A stretch of 64,000 nt of DNA from Dolomedes plantarius (GCA_907164885.2 OU015499.1:151535446-151599445), one strand, 5' to 3'; positions 21,354 to 33,634 are shown, counted from the stretch's first letter. The notes: generated by a model from the letters alone, not told the origin. Numbers and translations: made by a program.

Positions 21354-22311
21354 CAGTAACCACCGCTTATAGTGATCAGTGGTTATAAGAATCAACCGAT
21401 TATAAGAATCAATATCACAAAAACAAATGTATTATTTCCATGTTAAAATTTTCGCTTTAAAGAATCAATCCACCGGTTTTAAGAATCAGCTTACACTCTT
21501 CGCTTTCCTTGCATTTTTCAAAAAAAGCCACTTAAACCCTCAAAAGGCACGAAATTTTTTTTTTTTTTTTTTTTTTTTTAAGAAAGAGTGATAATATGGG
21601 ATGGAATACAGTCGTAAAATGCATCCCTTTTTTGTTAGACATAACATAATGGTTTCCCCTTAAACACTTTAGCTAAACACCGCCCTTTTAGCTTGTCCCA
21701 GGGGCATCTAACATGTCCGAGTCCGATTTCACTTTTCTCCATTGACAAAGATAGGGACTCTTTTTTTCCCACCTCCCAGTTTCTGCTTCCTGGACCCCGA
21801 AACACATAAATCTTCGGCTAAGTGTCCACTATCATTTACGCAAACGTGACATTAGTAGATTCAGCACGTTATCAAACCCTGAAACGTAAGCTAGAAGGTG
21901 AATCTTCGTCTGAGACTATTGGTATTGAAAGAGGTATAAACAGCTTCCTGAAAAGTTTATTACGTCAAACTACCATAAAAAAACTTTTTCTTGCACCCTT
22001 CCTGTAGTTGAAAAGTTAAACTGTTAAGCAAGTAGGTTGTAACAAATATTGGATCTTTTTCTTCTCTTATTATAATCATGTGTATCTACTTATAGATCTA
22101 GAAATTAAGTTGTATTTTTAAAATTATAAAGAATAATTATAATAAAAGATAATTAACGTAAATTAAAGAGTATTTTATGGTAAATTATCTAATATATGAA
22201 TATATAGGTGTGTGCCTGTCCAAAATCCTAAATTTCGGCTATAAGAATCAACCGTTTATAAGAATAAAAAACAGTAATAACAAACGTGATTCTTATAAGC
22301 GGAAATCACTG
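21354..22311. mobile_element. Non-autonomous Tigger-like element
   Basis: Ends CAGTAACCACCGCTTATA and TATAAGCGGAAATCACTG are inverted repeats between TA dinucleotides. Subterminal TTATAAGAATCAACCG motifs recur at both ends. A 61-codon frame at 21822-22007 may be a transposase remnant but is not diagnostic. Confidence 0.78.
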
Positions 22312-22544
22312 TATTTCATTTTTTACTAGAATTTTTTTTAAAATATTATTTTGGGGTTGGGGTGGAGGGGAGTGTTAAAATTAAAGTTCAAGTTTTCTAA
22401 ATAAAATTATATTTTTGCATTTTTATATTTTTCAAAAACTTTGCAAACAATTTTTAATATCTTGATTTTGGCACATCGTTGTGATTTGTCAATAATTCTT
22501 AAAATTTTCTCCATTTTGCTGGATGGATAGTCAAGGATATATAA

Positions 22545-24205
22545 TAGAGTTGAGCGAAAACGGTGAATTTTTTATTTTTTTTTTAATCCTGTATTATTAT
22601 TTGTTGATACAATAATAGAACATGATCTATACCAAAAATCAGTTGCATAAGACCTCATATTCAGGTGGCACATGACAGGAGACGGTTAAAAAAATCTCAA
22701 TTTTAGTACTTCATTCTAACCTCAATAGAGAGTCATATTTTAAAAAAATTGTCACAAATTTGTTATTGTAGGTTTGTGTACAGTGCTATACTGCATCTTT
22801 AATAATAATTTACCAACAGTTCTGACTAGATTACTTGTATTAAGGTTATTAAGGTTTACACTTGATGCCAATTTAACTTAATATTAGACGGAAGTTGCAT
22901 TACTGGACTAGCGCCATCTTACGACACATCGAAGAAGATATAAGTTCTATCAACTCACCATCGTTTTCCCCAGTCTTAGAATGCTCTTCTGACAGATCTA
23001 CTACAACTAACCCAGATGAATTTTCCATTTCAAAAACCTGCCAGCGACCAAAACATCAGCAAGAAACGATCCAAATGAGACATAAGCTACAAAATCTAGC
23101 AACAGCTTGTGTTCGGACTGGGATTTCTGATCGCTCAGCAGTAATCATAGTAAACGCTGCAATACAGGATTTAAATATTAACAGATATCCAGGAAAGCTA
23201 GAACATTCCCGATGGCTGACTTGTGCAAACAGGATTCTCCGTTTATGTGTAGGAACAACGAAACCATCAAGTTGAAAGAACTTGTGAATTTTACTGTGAA
23301 ACTATTCACACGAACCTCGTTTCACATCAAGTCTAAACCCTCTTGTAAATATGGGCCTAACTGTGTATTTAATATGCTTAGAATATTTTCGTATATGCAA
23401 AATGAGCTGAAGAGCATTGTATTAAAAACTATTCAACGAAATTTATTCTTTGCACACCTATAAAATTTGTTCCAAGCAATGTTACAAGACGATTAGTTAC
23501 TTATAAGAGAACTAGTTCTTCAAGGGATATTAAAAGCAAGAGATCAGACCAAAGTCAGAAAATTACGCGAGTTTCAGCTTCCTGAACTTCAGTTCAGAGC
23601 ATCACATTATTACGATTTGATAAATAGGTGGAAAGAAAATGTTACCGAACCACCAATGACGATGAAATACAGTGATACGGAAATAAAGACTATGATTTCT
23701 TCAGGAGACAATTTCCTGTGTTTTGAGAAGTTCTCTTGTCAGACACTGGCAGTAGCACGGTGTGTAAAGGTACTAACCGAGGCTGCATTATCTGTTTGTT
23801 CTTCAGGGACAAGAGACGGTTATATATGAACCAAGATAAAAGCTATGCAAGACTTGCCCCTTGATACAAAATCTCAATATTTTCACGAAAAGCAAAGTCC
23901 AAAAAACTTCTAAAAATGACACTTAAACATTATTAAGAAGGAGTTTACTGCTTAAATGCGTTTTAATATAATATGTTTTATTTGCGTAACAAATAAAAAC
24001 AAATAAAAATATATAATTGAGTTTTATTAGCATGTTTTTAAATGTAGCCTTTTTATACTACTTTGCAAAACTTAAATTCTAGTGCGCCATGTGAAGATAT
24101 TTTCAAAACAGGTTGAAATTTTGCACTTTTGCATCTTTAGCCATGGATCAATGATTGGTGATACAGGAAAGAAAATTTTTCTTTTTAAATGTTCGCTCCA
24201 CCCTA
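22545..24205 (+). mobile_element. Unclassified transposon copy B
   Basis: Right end GCTCCACCCTA and left end TAGAGTTGAGCGAA are imperfect inverted repeats. Flanks ATATATAA (22537-22544) and ATACATAA (24206-24213) match at 7 of 8. The internal sequence is shared with copy C at high identity and encodes the protein family seen in copy A. Unlike copy A it does not have kilobase-long arms. Confidence 0.75.
22895..23829 (+). pseudogene. Decayed transposase-like gene in copy B
   Basis: Plus-strand blocks in order: LQNLATACVRTGISDRSAV with IVNAAIQDLNI at about 23085-23180; then, after a deletion relative to copy C, LEHSRWLTCANRILRLCVGT; ELVNFTVKLF with KPSCKYGPNC; and YYDLINRWKENVTEPPMTM followed by LAVARCVKVLTEAALSVCSS. 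Frameshifts and stops separate them. Function is inferred only from its position inside a terminal-repeat element. Confidence 0.65.
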
Positions 24206-26648
24206 ATACATAAGCTTCTAAATTAATATTCATACTTAATAATTCTCTTTATGCATTTCCAGGGCTAAAATATCTTTATGTTCTATTATATTCACAATGG
24301 ATGTTAGACCAAAGAGCCCTTAACAAAATCTATGACTAAGGAGAATTGCTAGCAATTTATGACATTCTTTAAGATTGTGTGATTAGAACTGCAAGTATTT
24401 TTCCAATTCTGCTTTGCATACATCTACTCAGAGAGCTATGTTAAGTACGAAGAAGAGTACTACATAATAAATGCACTAGAAATAAATATGCAAGCCTATA
24501 TAGATGTACACTGAGTCTACAAATGTCAATCGGGGACTTATTACATTTTCAACTCTCTTGAAACTTGTTGACCATAATATTAAAATAATTTTATATACAT
24601 CAAGATAACTTAAGAGTTAGAATTATAAAATTGAAATAACATAAATAAAGAATAAATAAAACAAGTGTGTAATTCACAGAATATTGGAAAACCATTTTGT
24701 TCTTACAGGATAATATTTACCTTTTTTTAACATAATATTTTTCCTTTTGTGTATCAGGTCAAATAATATATCCACATAAACTGGAATTTTTTCGTCAGAA
24801 CTCTACTATACAGTTCAATTGTACAGGAAATCAAATGAAGATTCAGCTATACCTATTATAACACTTCATGGTTAGAGAAAATCACACCGACCTCTATATC
24901 AATAATGAGATAAAAAAGCAATTGTCAATATGAATAATTTTTCATGATAGATTATGAAATATTTTATTTTGCAGTAATAAATGTATGCACTGAGAGTAAC
25001 AGAAAAAGATTCATATCATATTTAACAAAACAGTGATTAAAAAAACATATATGCATAGTATACAGAACAGTATCTCTCCTATGAATCAAATATTTTAAAA
25101 GTATAAGTAAATTAAAACAAAATCTGCAGTCACATAAAATTACCCAAAATGAAATTTAAACCATTTAGTTCATATAAAAACATGTTATCTTTTTATAAAT
25201 AACTTTCCATAAACTATTTTTCCTTTCCCATCTTCTTCCAATTTAAAGAAATTTCACACATTATATATAATAAATTTAACTCCTGAGACGTACAGGTATT
25301 CCTTGATTTACCACTCCTCCCACTTATGACTGAAATTTTTATTTTTACATATTTTTATTTTTTTTCCTCAAATGTAGAGTAAATACCTACATGTATATTA
25401 CATAATTATTAAAAAATATGATGCAATATTCTGCAATACTGCCTAAATTTACAATGCAATAATAAAAATATATGATGCAATAGTTTTGATACCCACATGA
25501 TAAATCAAATAAACCTTCATTCGAGAGTTAATAAAACTAGTGTGCAGTTGTCCATGCTCATTATTATTTTTTTAAAAAAATACTATTTTCTACTGTTAAA
25601 TATTTAGTGGTTCGATTTTTATTTGTGAAGTTAAGTCTATACATAATTTTATTCCGAGTATGGCTGGAAATAGTAAAAGTGCAACACAAAAAAAATAGAA
25701 CTGCAATGGACCTAGAAATGAAACAAACAAAGCTAAAGTACAATAAGAATAAATTTTGCTTTGAAAGAAATGGCTTCAGCTTTTCACTATATTAATAAAG
25801 TACTACAATATTTAGAAGCAATCGATCAAAATGATTAAAGATTCACAAGTGACAGGAATATCTGCCTTGCTAGCAGTCAGTATATAAGGAAAAGAAGATG
25901 CAAACTTTTGAAACTCCTTTGGATAACTTTGTTGATAAAACTTGCAACATACATCTGTCGCAAATACTGAACCAATGGATTTTACTAACATAACTAGTGA
26001 TGGCAAAGAACACTTTATGTCTTCCTAATAAACTACAATGTATTTTAAATTACCTATGTATATATGAAAATAAAAAATATATGTATGTACATAAACTAAA
26101 AAAAATTGTTTGAAACTCGACTTACATCCAATGTTACGGTCCCTATCTCGGTCGTAAGTCCAGGAATGCCTGTAATAGGATAGAATAATATACTTGAAAG
26201 GAATAAGGAAAAGTAATTCTTTTCTATTTTGTACACATACACTCATGGAAGGATACTGGCAAAACATTTATTGTCTTTATTTCCAGCAAATGTTATAGAA
26301 AGAAAAAGATATTGCCTAACAAACGAGCTATTGTTACTTTGAAAACAAACTATAAGACAAAATTCTTTTACATACATCTGATTAGAGTGTCAAATATTTA
26401 TACACTAATATAAGGCAGTTAACAATGATAGATTATTGAAATTATACCCGAAAGAAAAAAATCAGAAAACTCAAGATCTCTGGGGTATAGGGTTTGGATT
26501 AAGAGTATCTGGAACTTTTATAATACAACTGCCCATTTCTTGAGGTAGAGAGTTACAATCTAACATTTGTGATTGGATTACAGAGTACAAGAAAAAGAAA
26601 TCATTTAAAGTGATTTCCTAAAAATTTTATTAACTTTGTCTAGAAACT
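24206..26648 (-). other. AT-rich 3' flank of the host gene
   Basis: No confident coding sequence. Read on the minus strand, AATAAA-type signals occur near 26265-26285 and could serve as polyadenylation sites for the host gene that ends at 26649. Short open frames at 25607-26267 are not convincing. Confidence 0.4.
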
Positions 26649-29194
26649 TCAAGTTTTCTTTAAAAGATTTTCATGAAATTCAGAGCCACTTTCAGACTTC
26701 TCAGGAAAATCATCACTTAAATATAGATCAGCAAGAAAATGCCACTCAACACTAGGAATATGCTAAAATAAATTTGCATTAATTAAGTTGCGAACACAAC
26801 TGCATTTATACCTATGAATACAAATATCACATTCTGACCGCTTTTATTTGTAATGCTCATGACATGTTTCAAGGAGGTACTAGACATAAATTAGAATTAC
26901 CTGAATTTCTGACAAATGATTAATTATTTTTTTTCGCTATAGACTTTTACATGTTGGAAGCTTTCTATCGTGTATATTTATTCCTACAGAATTAACCGGC
27001 AACAGGAGATTTATAATAATTGTAAAAACCTAAAAATAGAATTCTACTAAAAACTTAAAAGAATTAGTGCTTGCCTTGCACCACATTTTCACTGCTATGC
27101 ATATAACGCATCTTTCATGCCAACATTGTATAGCTACTTTACAGACCAAACTGAAGAATTAAAGGGAGAAAACTGGCATTTTGGATTAAATTGTTAACAC
27201 AACGGTACAAATATTGTACTTCAGGCATTTTTTAAAAGACTTGCTGAATCAAAAATCTTTTTATTCAGATTACAGAGAAATGAGGAGGCTAGGATATAAA
27301 GTTTTCTTTAGGCTACAAATTTGTTGCTTATTCCTGTAGCAAGTTAATAACAATTAAAACCAGAAGCTAAAAATAGACGATCTACCACAGAGATTGTATT
27401 GCGAAAAAAGGGCTGCAAATTTTTGATAGCTTCTGAAAGTAAATTTACCTGTCTATATCAAACCAACAAATTTTGGCTACTAGTCAGGATTCTCTTCATA
27501 AAATTTTATAAAGTCTTTGAAACTAAACTCACCAGAGTTCACCACAGAATTAAAATGATATGAATAATCATAAGACAACCTTAGTTAAGAATACTGTGCA
27601 TTAAAGGATAGAAAATATGTAAAAAATTAATTAAGAAAGACAGGGCTTCCTTTATTATGATAGAATTTATTAGAAACAGTTGGGCTCCATGCAAATACAA
27701 AGCCCCACATGAAGAAAAATTTTAAATGTCTGAAAGGATATACTGTGATCATTTAGAAACCTTCTAAAATATCTGATCAAAATATAGCACTCTAATTTCG
27801 AAGAAGTTTTAGTTAGAGCCACCGAACTTGAAACTGATTTAGAAGTCACTCCAGAATTTCAGAAAACATGTTTATGAAAATGAAAAAGGATATCTCATTA
27901 GAAGTATGCAGATGAAACAATAAGTAATTGAAAAGAAATGCTTGAGACACTTTGCTTTTAACAAATACTGTAGAAAGCTAGACAGGCCAGACAAGTTAAT
28001 TCGAGACGATTCCACGGAATGAGCATCAGAAACATGCATCGATACTAGAAATTACCTTGACAGATGTAAAAATGATTGAGAATAATGATCTCATGAAATT
28101 ATAAAATATGCAGATGTAGATGACTGTATGCTGGTCAAAGAAATAGAAAAACCCATTGCTTTGGAAACTCTTTAAAAATTTACAATTGCTACAAATGGCC
28201 GCTACTGGCGTTTCAAATGCTGTTAAATCTTAAGGATATTCTTCACAATTCATGTAACTGTAGCATTGGGAAGAAGAAGCTTTTCAATATTAAAACTGTA
28301 ACTTGTAATTAAAACATACCTGAGGTGAACAATATTGCAGGGGAGACTCAACTGTCTTGTAATAGTGTCTATAGAGCATGTAAAACCAAGGAAATTAAAA
28401 TTTCATCAATTTATAAATGATCTTGCTGATAAAAAATTTAGCAAAATTTGATTGTAAATAATTTTGTTTTGAAAATAAATTATATGTAGTTTAACTACTT
28501 TTAATTTTTCTTTTCTTATAAATGTACATAAAAATGGAAATCCACCTTCCAAATTTTGTCTTTTATGCTTCCCATTAAATGTTTATCAGAATTTTGAAGG
28601 ACTATACTGAAATTTCTGCAATTTTGCTTCAAAAGTACTATGGCTGGCCCTGATCAAAGACCCAAAAAACAAGAACTCTGATGTCAAATTTTTCAGAACA
28701 AAATAATTAACTGTTATACTCTTTTACTTTAATATATTAAGTTAATGTAGAAATATCAAAATTTTTAAAAATTAGAATGTTTAATTAACAGAAAATCTTC
28801 AAAATTTTTATTTATCAGGTTTCTATAGATTATGTTTAAAATAAAATTATACGTAAACTAACTGTCAAGAAAATATATAGTGAATAAGAAACTTAGACGT
28901 GAAATTCAAAGATATGTATATGACTGCAAAGGAAAGAAAACATTTTTTCAAACAGTTTTCATAAAATAACCATGCCTAAACGTACAGTTTTTAACAGTTT
29001 AATAATTATACGAATTGCATTAGAATTTAGCTTCACTGACAAATAAAATAGCGTAAACTGTAGAAATCATATATATATCATTTTCAACATGTTAACAAAA
29101 CAGCTCTGTTATACAATACAAATAAAAATACCTGCAAATTAAATTTACTTGAATAGCTGTTTAGTTTTCTAGCATCATCTGTAGTGTCCGTCAT
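26649..29194 (-). CDS. Host gene Q, multi-exon, unidentified
   Basis: Coding exons on the minus strand. 29132-29194 is the first (starts MTDTTDDARK, ends SKFNLQ, donor CAG|GTATTT). Then 27533-27579 (contains YDYSYHFNSVVN, donor CTG|GTGAGT), 27449-27476 (KICWFDID, donor CAG|GTAAAT), 27075-27150 (LVCKVAIQCWHERCVICIAV, possible GC donor AAG|GCAAGC), 26901-26936 (RKKIINHLSEIQ), and 26649-26762 (starts HIPSVEWHFLADLYLSDDF, ends LLKKT then stop). Codon phases agree across the last five exons. At least one exon between the first and second listed is missing from my model because the phases differ. Product not recognised; the tail is acidic and Ser-rich. A decayed hAT element (27641-28652) lies in an intron. 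Confidence 0.7.
27641..28652 (+). pseudogene. hAT relic (ZMYM/52-kDa repressor type) in an intron of Q
   Basis: Plus-strand conceptual fragments at about 27780-27900 resemble the region before the hAT catalytic core (EVLVRATELETDLEVTPEF), and 28225-28450 carries the C-terminal dimerisation block (VTVALGRRSFSILKL, NDLADKKFSKI) with stops and frameshifts. The right end GGCTGGCCCTG is a hAT-like terminus. The flanks AAGAAAGA and ATCAAAGA match at 6 of 8, so the boundaries are tentative. Confidence 0.6.
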
Positions 29195-29298
29195 CCATCC
29201 GAAAAGATGCGAAAGTTTGTCGCCAAGGGCACCACTTTTTACATTTAATTACTATGATTAGGGAGAGTTGAATGCGATAAGCAACATAAACGACGCGC

Positions 29299-29520
29299 TA
29301 GATACCGTTGCGAAACGACGCGAAGAAATACCGTTGCGAAACGACGCGAAGAGATACCGTTGGCATTGAACTAACAAATAATGAAAGTGAGTTACCTGCG
29401 ATTAATCAATGTTATCTGCTACGAAGTCTAAGAGATACCGTTGCGATTAAACCAACAAATAATGATATTCGATTACCTGTAATTAATCACTATTATCTGC
29501 TACCAAGTCAAAGTTTTGTG
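29299..29520 (+). repeat. Short tandem repeats upstream of gene Q
   Basis: Two copies of about 26 bp (ATACCGTTGCGAAACGACGC) are followed by two diverged copies of about 83 bp, each starting ATACCGTTG and containing AACAAATAATGA and TTATCTGCTAC. A plus-strand open frame (29308-29556) repeats the pattern TNN-LP-IN-YLL, which follows from the repeat and does not prove coding. Confidence 0.8.
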
Positions 29521-29877
29521 GTTGACAGAGTATTCGTAGCTGGTTGGGGGGTATGAATGGAAGTACCTTGGTCCACTTGGACTTTATCTTCAGTAAGCAA
29601 GTTAATTATCATCAAGGTATGTGTGCTCAGTAAATTAATTTTAAGTTAATTAAGTATTAAGTTAGGTATCAGAACAGGTAAGGAGATTAAATCTTAAAGA
29701 AGGAGGAAAAATTAATTATTTAAGTTAAAATTGAATAATGGCTGGGAAAAAGTTAAAATAATTGATAAGAAATTAATTAATTAAGTAAAATGCCTGGGGA
29801 AACGAAAATAAAAGGCCCTCTTCAGGGTCGTACAACTACATAACGAGAGGATTGCGAAGCTTCGAAAATGAGGCTTA

Positions 29878-30790
29878 GGCCTGGACTCCACTTCACCAGA
29901 AAACGCGACAGAAACAGAAAACAGAATCGGAAAATCTACGCACTTCCGGTTTTTTCCGTTTCTGCCCAGCAGAATGAAGGCGGAAAACAGAGTTGAAAAT
30001 GTTGAACTTTTCTGTTTCCGTCCGCGGATTCCGCGTGTATGACAGCCAATAGGAATGCGTCTTGATCCACGAAACACAAAACAGCAATGGCGTCTCGGTT
30101 TGACATGGAAGCGTTTATTTATGAAGTTGGGGCTTACCCATTTCTACCATCACCTCCATAACTGCAAGCTAAATAAGTCAAACAGTAAATTCTACTAGAA
30201 TAATTTGTTGGAATAATGATTTTCTATTACCAGATAATGGATCTGTAATCCTAAGACGTCACTTTGTAAAGGTCTGATATTTTTAACTATCCAAATGTTA
30301 TAGAGATGATATACACTAAACATGACAACTAAAACCCTCAGTAATATTTTGTCGAAATTTCTATTACATACTATTTGTTATGCACTACTGTTTTTTCAGA
30401 ACTCCTGATCGGTAGTTCGAAGATCTCTAATTAAAGTGTTGTGAATACCATGTTTTTCCCTTTCTTGGAAAATCTTTCGAACCCAGAATCGATGTTTTCT
30501 TTTTTTTTTTTGCTTCAGAAGTTTTAATTAAAGAAAGCAGACTTAGGAAGTGCAAACTCGCCATAGCAAAATCGCCATAGCAATAAGTATTTTATGTCCG
30601 AATCACAGCCAATGTAAAACAATAAACAAAAAAAAAACGACGACAGATGGCGCCAGCTGAGCGGAATCTGTCTGAGCGGAATCTGGTGAAGTGGAGTTCA
30701 GAAAGAACGGAATCTCAACAGAAACGAAAAACAGAAAAAAATTCCGTTTTCTGTTCTGTTTTCTGTTTCTGGTGAAGTGGAGTCCAGGCC
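29878..30790 (+). mobile_element. PIF/Harbinger-like TIR element with a MADF-like start
   Basis: Ends GGCCTGGACTCCACTTCACC and its complement are inverted repeats; homologous arms extend about 80-100 bp with repeated AGAAACAGAAAACAGAA motifs. TA flanks both sides (TTA left, TAA right). A short plus-strand frame from about 30090 starts MASRFDMEAFIYEVGAYPFL and stops, resembling the beginning of a MADF domain; PIF/Harbinger elements often encode a MADF/Myb-like protein. The rest is decayed. It sits in the LINE 3' region. Confidence 0.65.
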
Positions 30791-30822
30791 TAAGGTAGCA
30801 GGAGGGAAAATTTACAAAATGA

Positions 30823-30903
30823 CGGGGAGCACAGACTGGGGTCGAACCCCCGACCTGCGTGTCCCGAGACGCGTGCGATAGCAGTGTGCTACGAGAGCAC
30901 GTA
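30823..30903 (-). other. tRNA-like block (Pro CGG-like) in the LINE 3' region
   Basis: Read on the minus strand, an A-box-like TAGCACACTGC, an anticodon arm GCGTCTCGGGACACGC with loop CTCGGGA (CGG at the anticodon position) and a B-box GGGGGTTCGACCCC occur in tRNA order. The acceptor stem is not convincing. It is either a tRNA-derived SINE head or a tRNA-like part of the LINE tail, not a functional tRNA. Confidence 0.5.
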
Positions 30904-30949
30904 AGGAGGTTAGCAAGGTAGAAAGTGTATCGCGGGAGGAGTACTATCG

Positions 30950-32167
30950 TTAGCTCCTGAGAAGACACGCCCGTGGGCGTTTACGATTAGCGGGAAGGGT
31001 GTGATCGTAGGTTGGAATCTCAGCAATCGTCTCGTTATGTAGATTTGGGAGATTGTCGAAGAATCTCTTGGAGATCTTATAAGCCTGTTGGTAATATGAC
31101 AAAATGCCGAAGTCTCTCCGGATAGTTTTATTAGAAAGATACTGGAAAGCTCGGCGGATCTGCCTGAGAGTTCTGTTCTGTAAGCGCTCGAGTTTGTCAA
31201 TATGGGTTTTGGCCGCAGAAAACCAAACTGGAATTGCGTAAAGGGCAATAGGTCTAACGACTTGTTTGTATAGTAGGACTTTATTGTGCATTGAGAGATG
31301 GGAGCTGGTTAGCAGGGTGCGGAGTTGCGCTGTGGCGGCATTGCATTTTCTAATGGTATCCATTACGTGGGTATTCCAGGTAAGCCTACGGTCAAGAGTC
31401 ACACCTAGGTATTTTGCTGTGGTTTCCCAGGCAAGCGGGGAGCCGTAGAGATAGAGACGAGGAGGATTGTGAAAGCTATTAGAGAAGAAGATCGCGTGGC
31501 ACTTGGAGGGTTTGATTTTAATTTTCCAGCGTGATAACCAATCCTCAAGGGTGCCGATATGACGCTGCATTTGAATAGCGAGGTAGTCAACATTATGTGA
31601 AGTAGAAAGGATAGTAGTGTCGTCCGCGTATAAAGCCAGAATGGTTTTATTGTCTTTTGGTACGTCATTCACGTACAAATTGAACAGCGTGGGACCCAAA
31701 ATAGATCCCTGTAAAATACCAGCAGTGATGCTATTATGCCTGGACATATCGTTATTGACGCGGACGACAAAATTTCGACTAAGTAGGTAATTATTGATCA
31801 AGTGTATGAGACAATCTGTCAAGCGAATTTGGATTAGTTTAAAGATAAGTCCCGGATGCCAGACTTTGTCGAAAGCGCATTTAATATCAAGGAACAGAGC
31901 TGCGGTCAGTCTCTTTTCCTGCATCCCATCACGGGCAAATTCGACTACCCTATAAAGCTGTTGCGTCGTAGAGTGTTGAGGACGAAATCCAAACTGCTCT
32001 GGAATAATAATGTTGTGCTGGTCAAGGTGCTGGGTGATTCTGTTAAGAATAACTCGCTCCGCAATCTTACTCAGGGAACACAGCAAGCTAATAGGCCTGT
32101 AGCTTTGGGGGTCATTACGATCCCCCCAGCCTTGGGGATTGGACTGATAACCGAGGTTTTCCAGCAT
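30950..32167 (-). pseudogene. LINE reverse transcriptase domain
   Basis: Non-LTR reverse transcriptase, which copies LINE RNA at the nicked target. Blocks in order: SYRPISLLCSLSKI, FGFRPQHSTTQQLYRVVEF, FLDIKCAFDKVWH, GILQGSILGPTLFNLY and the catalytic LYADDTTILS; then the C-terminal LGVTLDRRLTW and RQIRRAFQYLSNKTIRRDF blocks. The start is lost, because the frame joins the upstream endonuclease part only through frameshifts near 32100-32360. The domain itself is open and well conserved. Confidence 0.85.
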
Positions 32168-32312
32168 TTGGGGAAGTAGCAGTATTTAAGGATAGAGTTT
32201 ACAATTACAGAGAAGTAAATTAGTATGTTAATGGGGAGGTTTTTTAAGATTAAGTTATTAATTCGGTCGATGCCAGGGAATTTCTTGATTTGCAGGTTTC
32301 GAATTATATTAA

Positions 32313-33530
32313 TTATCTCACCAACCGTGGTGGGGAGAGCAGAATCAGTAGGGGGGGGGGGGTATTAATAAAGCTGTGAACGGTTCCGAGGACCAACCGG
32401 TCATTATCCTCGTCAACCAGGTCATAATTTGGAGAAAATTGCTTACTATATGTATCGGCAATGATGTTGGCTTTGTCCAAGTCAGTCAGAGCAACTCCGT
32501 TAGGGCCTTGAATGGGCGGAAATTGAAAGTTCGTGGATTTTATGCATTTAGCGAATTTCCAGATTGAGTTATCTTCAGCGGAGAGGTTATTAATGAACTC
32601 AGTCCAGTTGCGTTGGCGGAAGACTCTAATATCACGTCGTACGCGAGCGCGCAGGAAATAATAATTTTTCCTGTGTAGAGGGAGACGGGTATATTGATAG
32701 ATCTTACGGGCCGCGTTACGTTCCCTGATTAAATTAACAATATTGGCCGGTAAATTATGGTAACGCGGCTTTTTCAAAGCTCTAGTAGATCTAGCCTTGG
32801 CATCGAGGATGGCCTGTGTCAGTTTGGTAGTGGCGCCATCTATATCTTCAGAACGGCGGATAAAAGGGAAATACAGAGAGGGGGAATAAGTTAGGATATC
32901 CTGGAACTGCTTCCAATTCGTGCTGGTAGGGGGGGAGGGATTATGAATATTGACCTGTTGGTCGAAGGTAATTAAAACGGGTAAGTGGTCTGAGTCGAAT
33001 AAATCAATAGTTTCAATCGTGTAGGGGTAGGGGATATTTTTAGTAAGCGCCAGGTCAATGGTGCTTGAGCCGGTATTGAAGAAATGGGTAGGGGAAGGGG
33101 GGTTAAGAAGTTTTACGTTTAAGTTATCAGTGACGAATTTAAGAAGGGCCCGGCCGGCAACATTATTAGCCCTGCAGTTCCAGGCTGTATTGTGAGCATT
33201 CAGGTCACCCGCCACAATACAGTAGTTACATGAATTAAGGATTTTAGACATGTCAGAGTTCAAGAAGCGCTTGGTTGGGGATAAATAAACTGAGGAAATT
33301 AAAATTTTAGTTGACCTGTCCGGGAGAAAAACTATTGAGGTGTTCTCGATATTAGTAGTGGGGATATTATTAATTTTATAGTGGTCTAAGCCTCTTCGGA
33401 TATAAATTGCAGTACCACCACCAGGATGAAAATTAGAATTGGGGAGGGGGGGACGATCGTTACGATAAAGATTATAATTAGAGATTCGCAGCCGCAGCGA
33501 ACATATTGAAATAAATTTTACCAATTCCAA
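32313..33530 (-). pseudogene. LINE endonuclease and linker
   Basis: APE-type endonuclease of a Jockey-like LINE. The block GGTAIYIRRGL is followed by VAGDLNAHNTAWNC, STIDLALTKN and the catalytic SDHLPVLI motif. The linker region before the reverse transcriptase follows (WKFAKCIKS, ANIIADTYSKQF). The frame ends after a run of about 13 C (read on the minus strand) at 32349-32362, a likely homopolymer frameshift. The N-terminal residues of the endonuclease are missing. Confidence 0.82.
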
Positions 33531-33634
33531 ACCTCCAAACGATTGGCTACGAATTTTTTAAGGCCTGTGATTGGTTTAAAATATGTCAATACGAGAAGGG
33601 CCAAAGCCTCCTTCAACAGAGGCGTTGGCCTCTG

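Larger units (their letters stand above)
29570..33634 (-). mobile_element. Jockey/CR1-like LINE
   Basis: Minus-strand non-LTR retrotransposon with an endonuclease frame (32313-33530) and a reverse transcriptase frame (30950-32167). The 5' side stops at 33634, where copy C sequence begins. No ORF1 is seen. The 3' region includes a tRNA-like block and is interrupted by a TIR element at 29878-30790. The 3' boundary near 29570 is uncertain because no clear tail was identified. Confidence 0.75.

Noticed and set aside
30823..30903. Functional tRNA-Pro gene
   Set aside because: No paired acceptor stem and it sits in the LINE 3' region, so a tRNA-like relic is more likely.
30603..31248. Minus-strand frames overlapping the LINE tail
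   Set aside because: Alternate-frame readings of the reverse transcriptase end, the tRNA-like block and the inserted TIR element.
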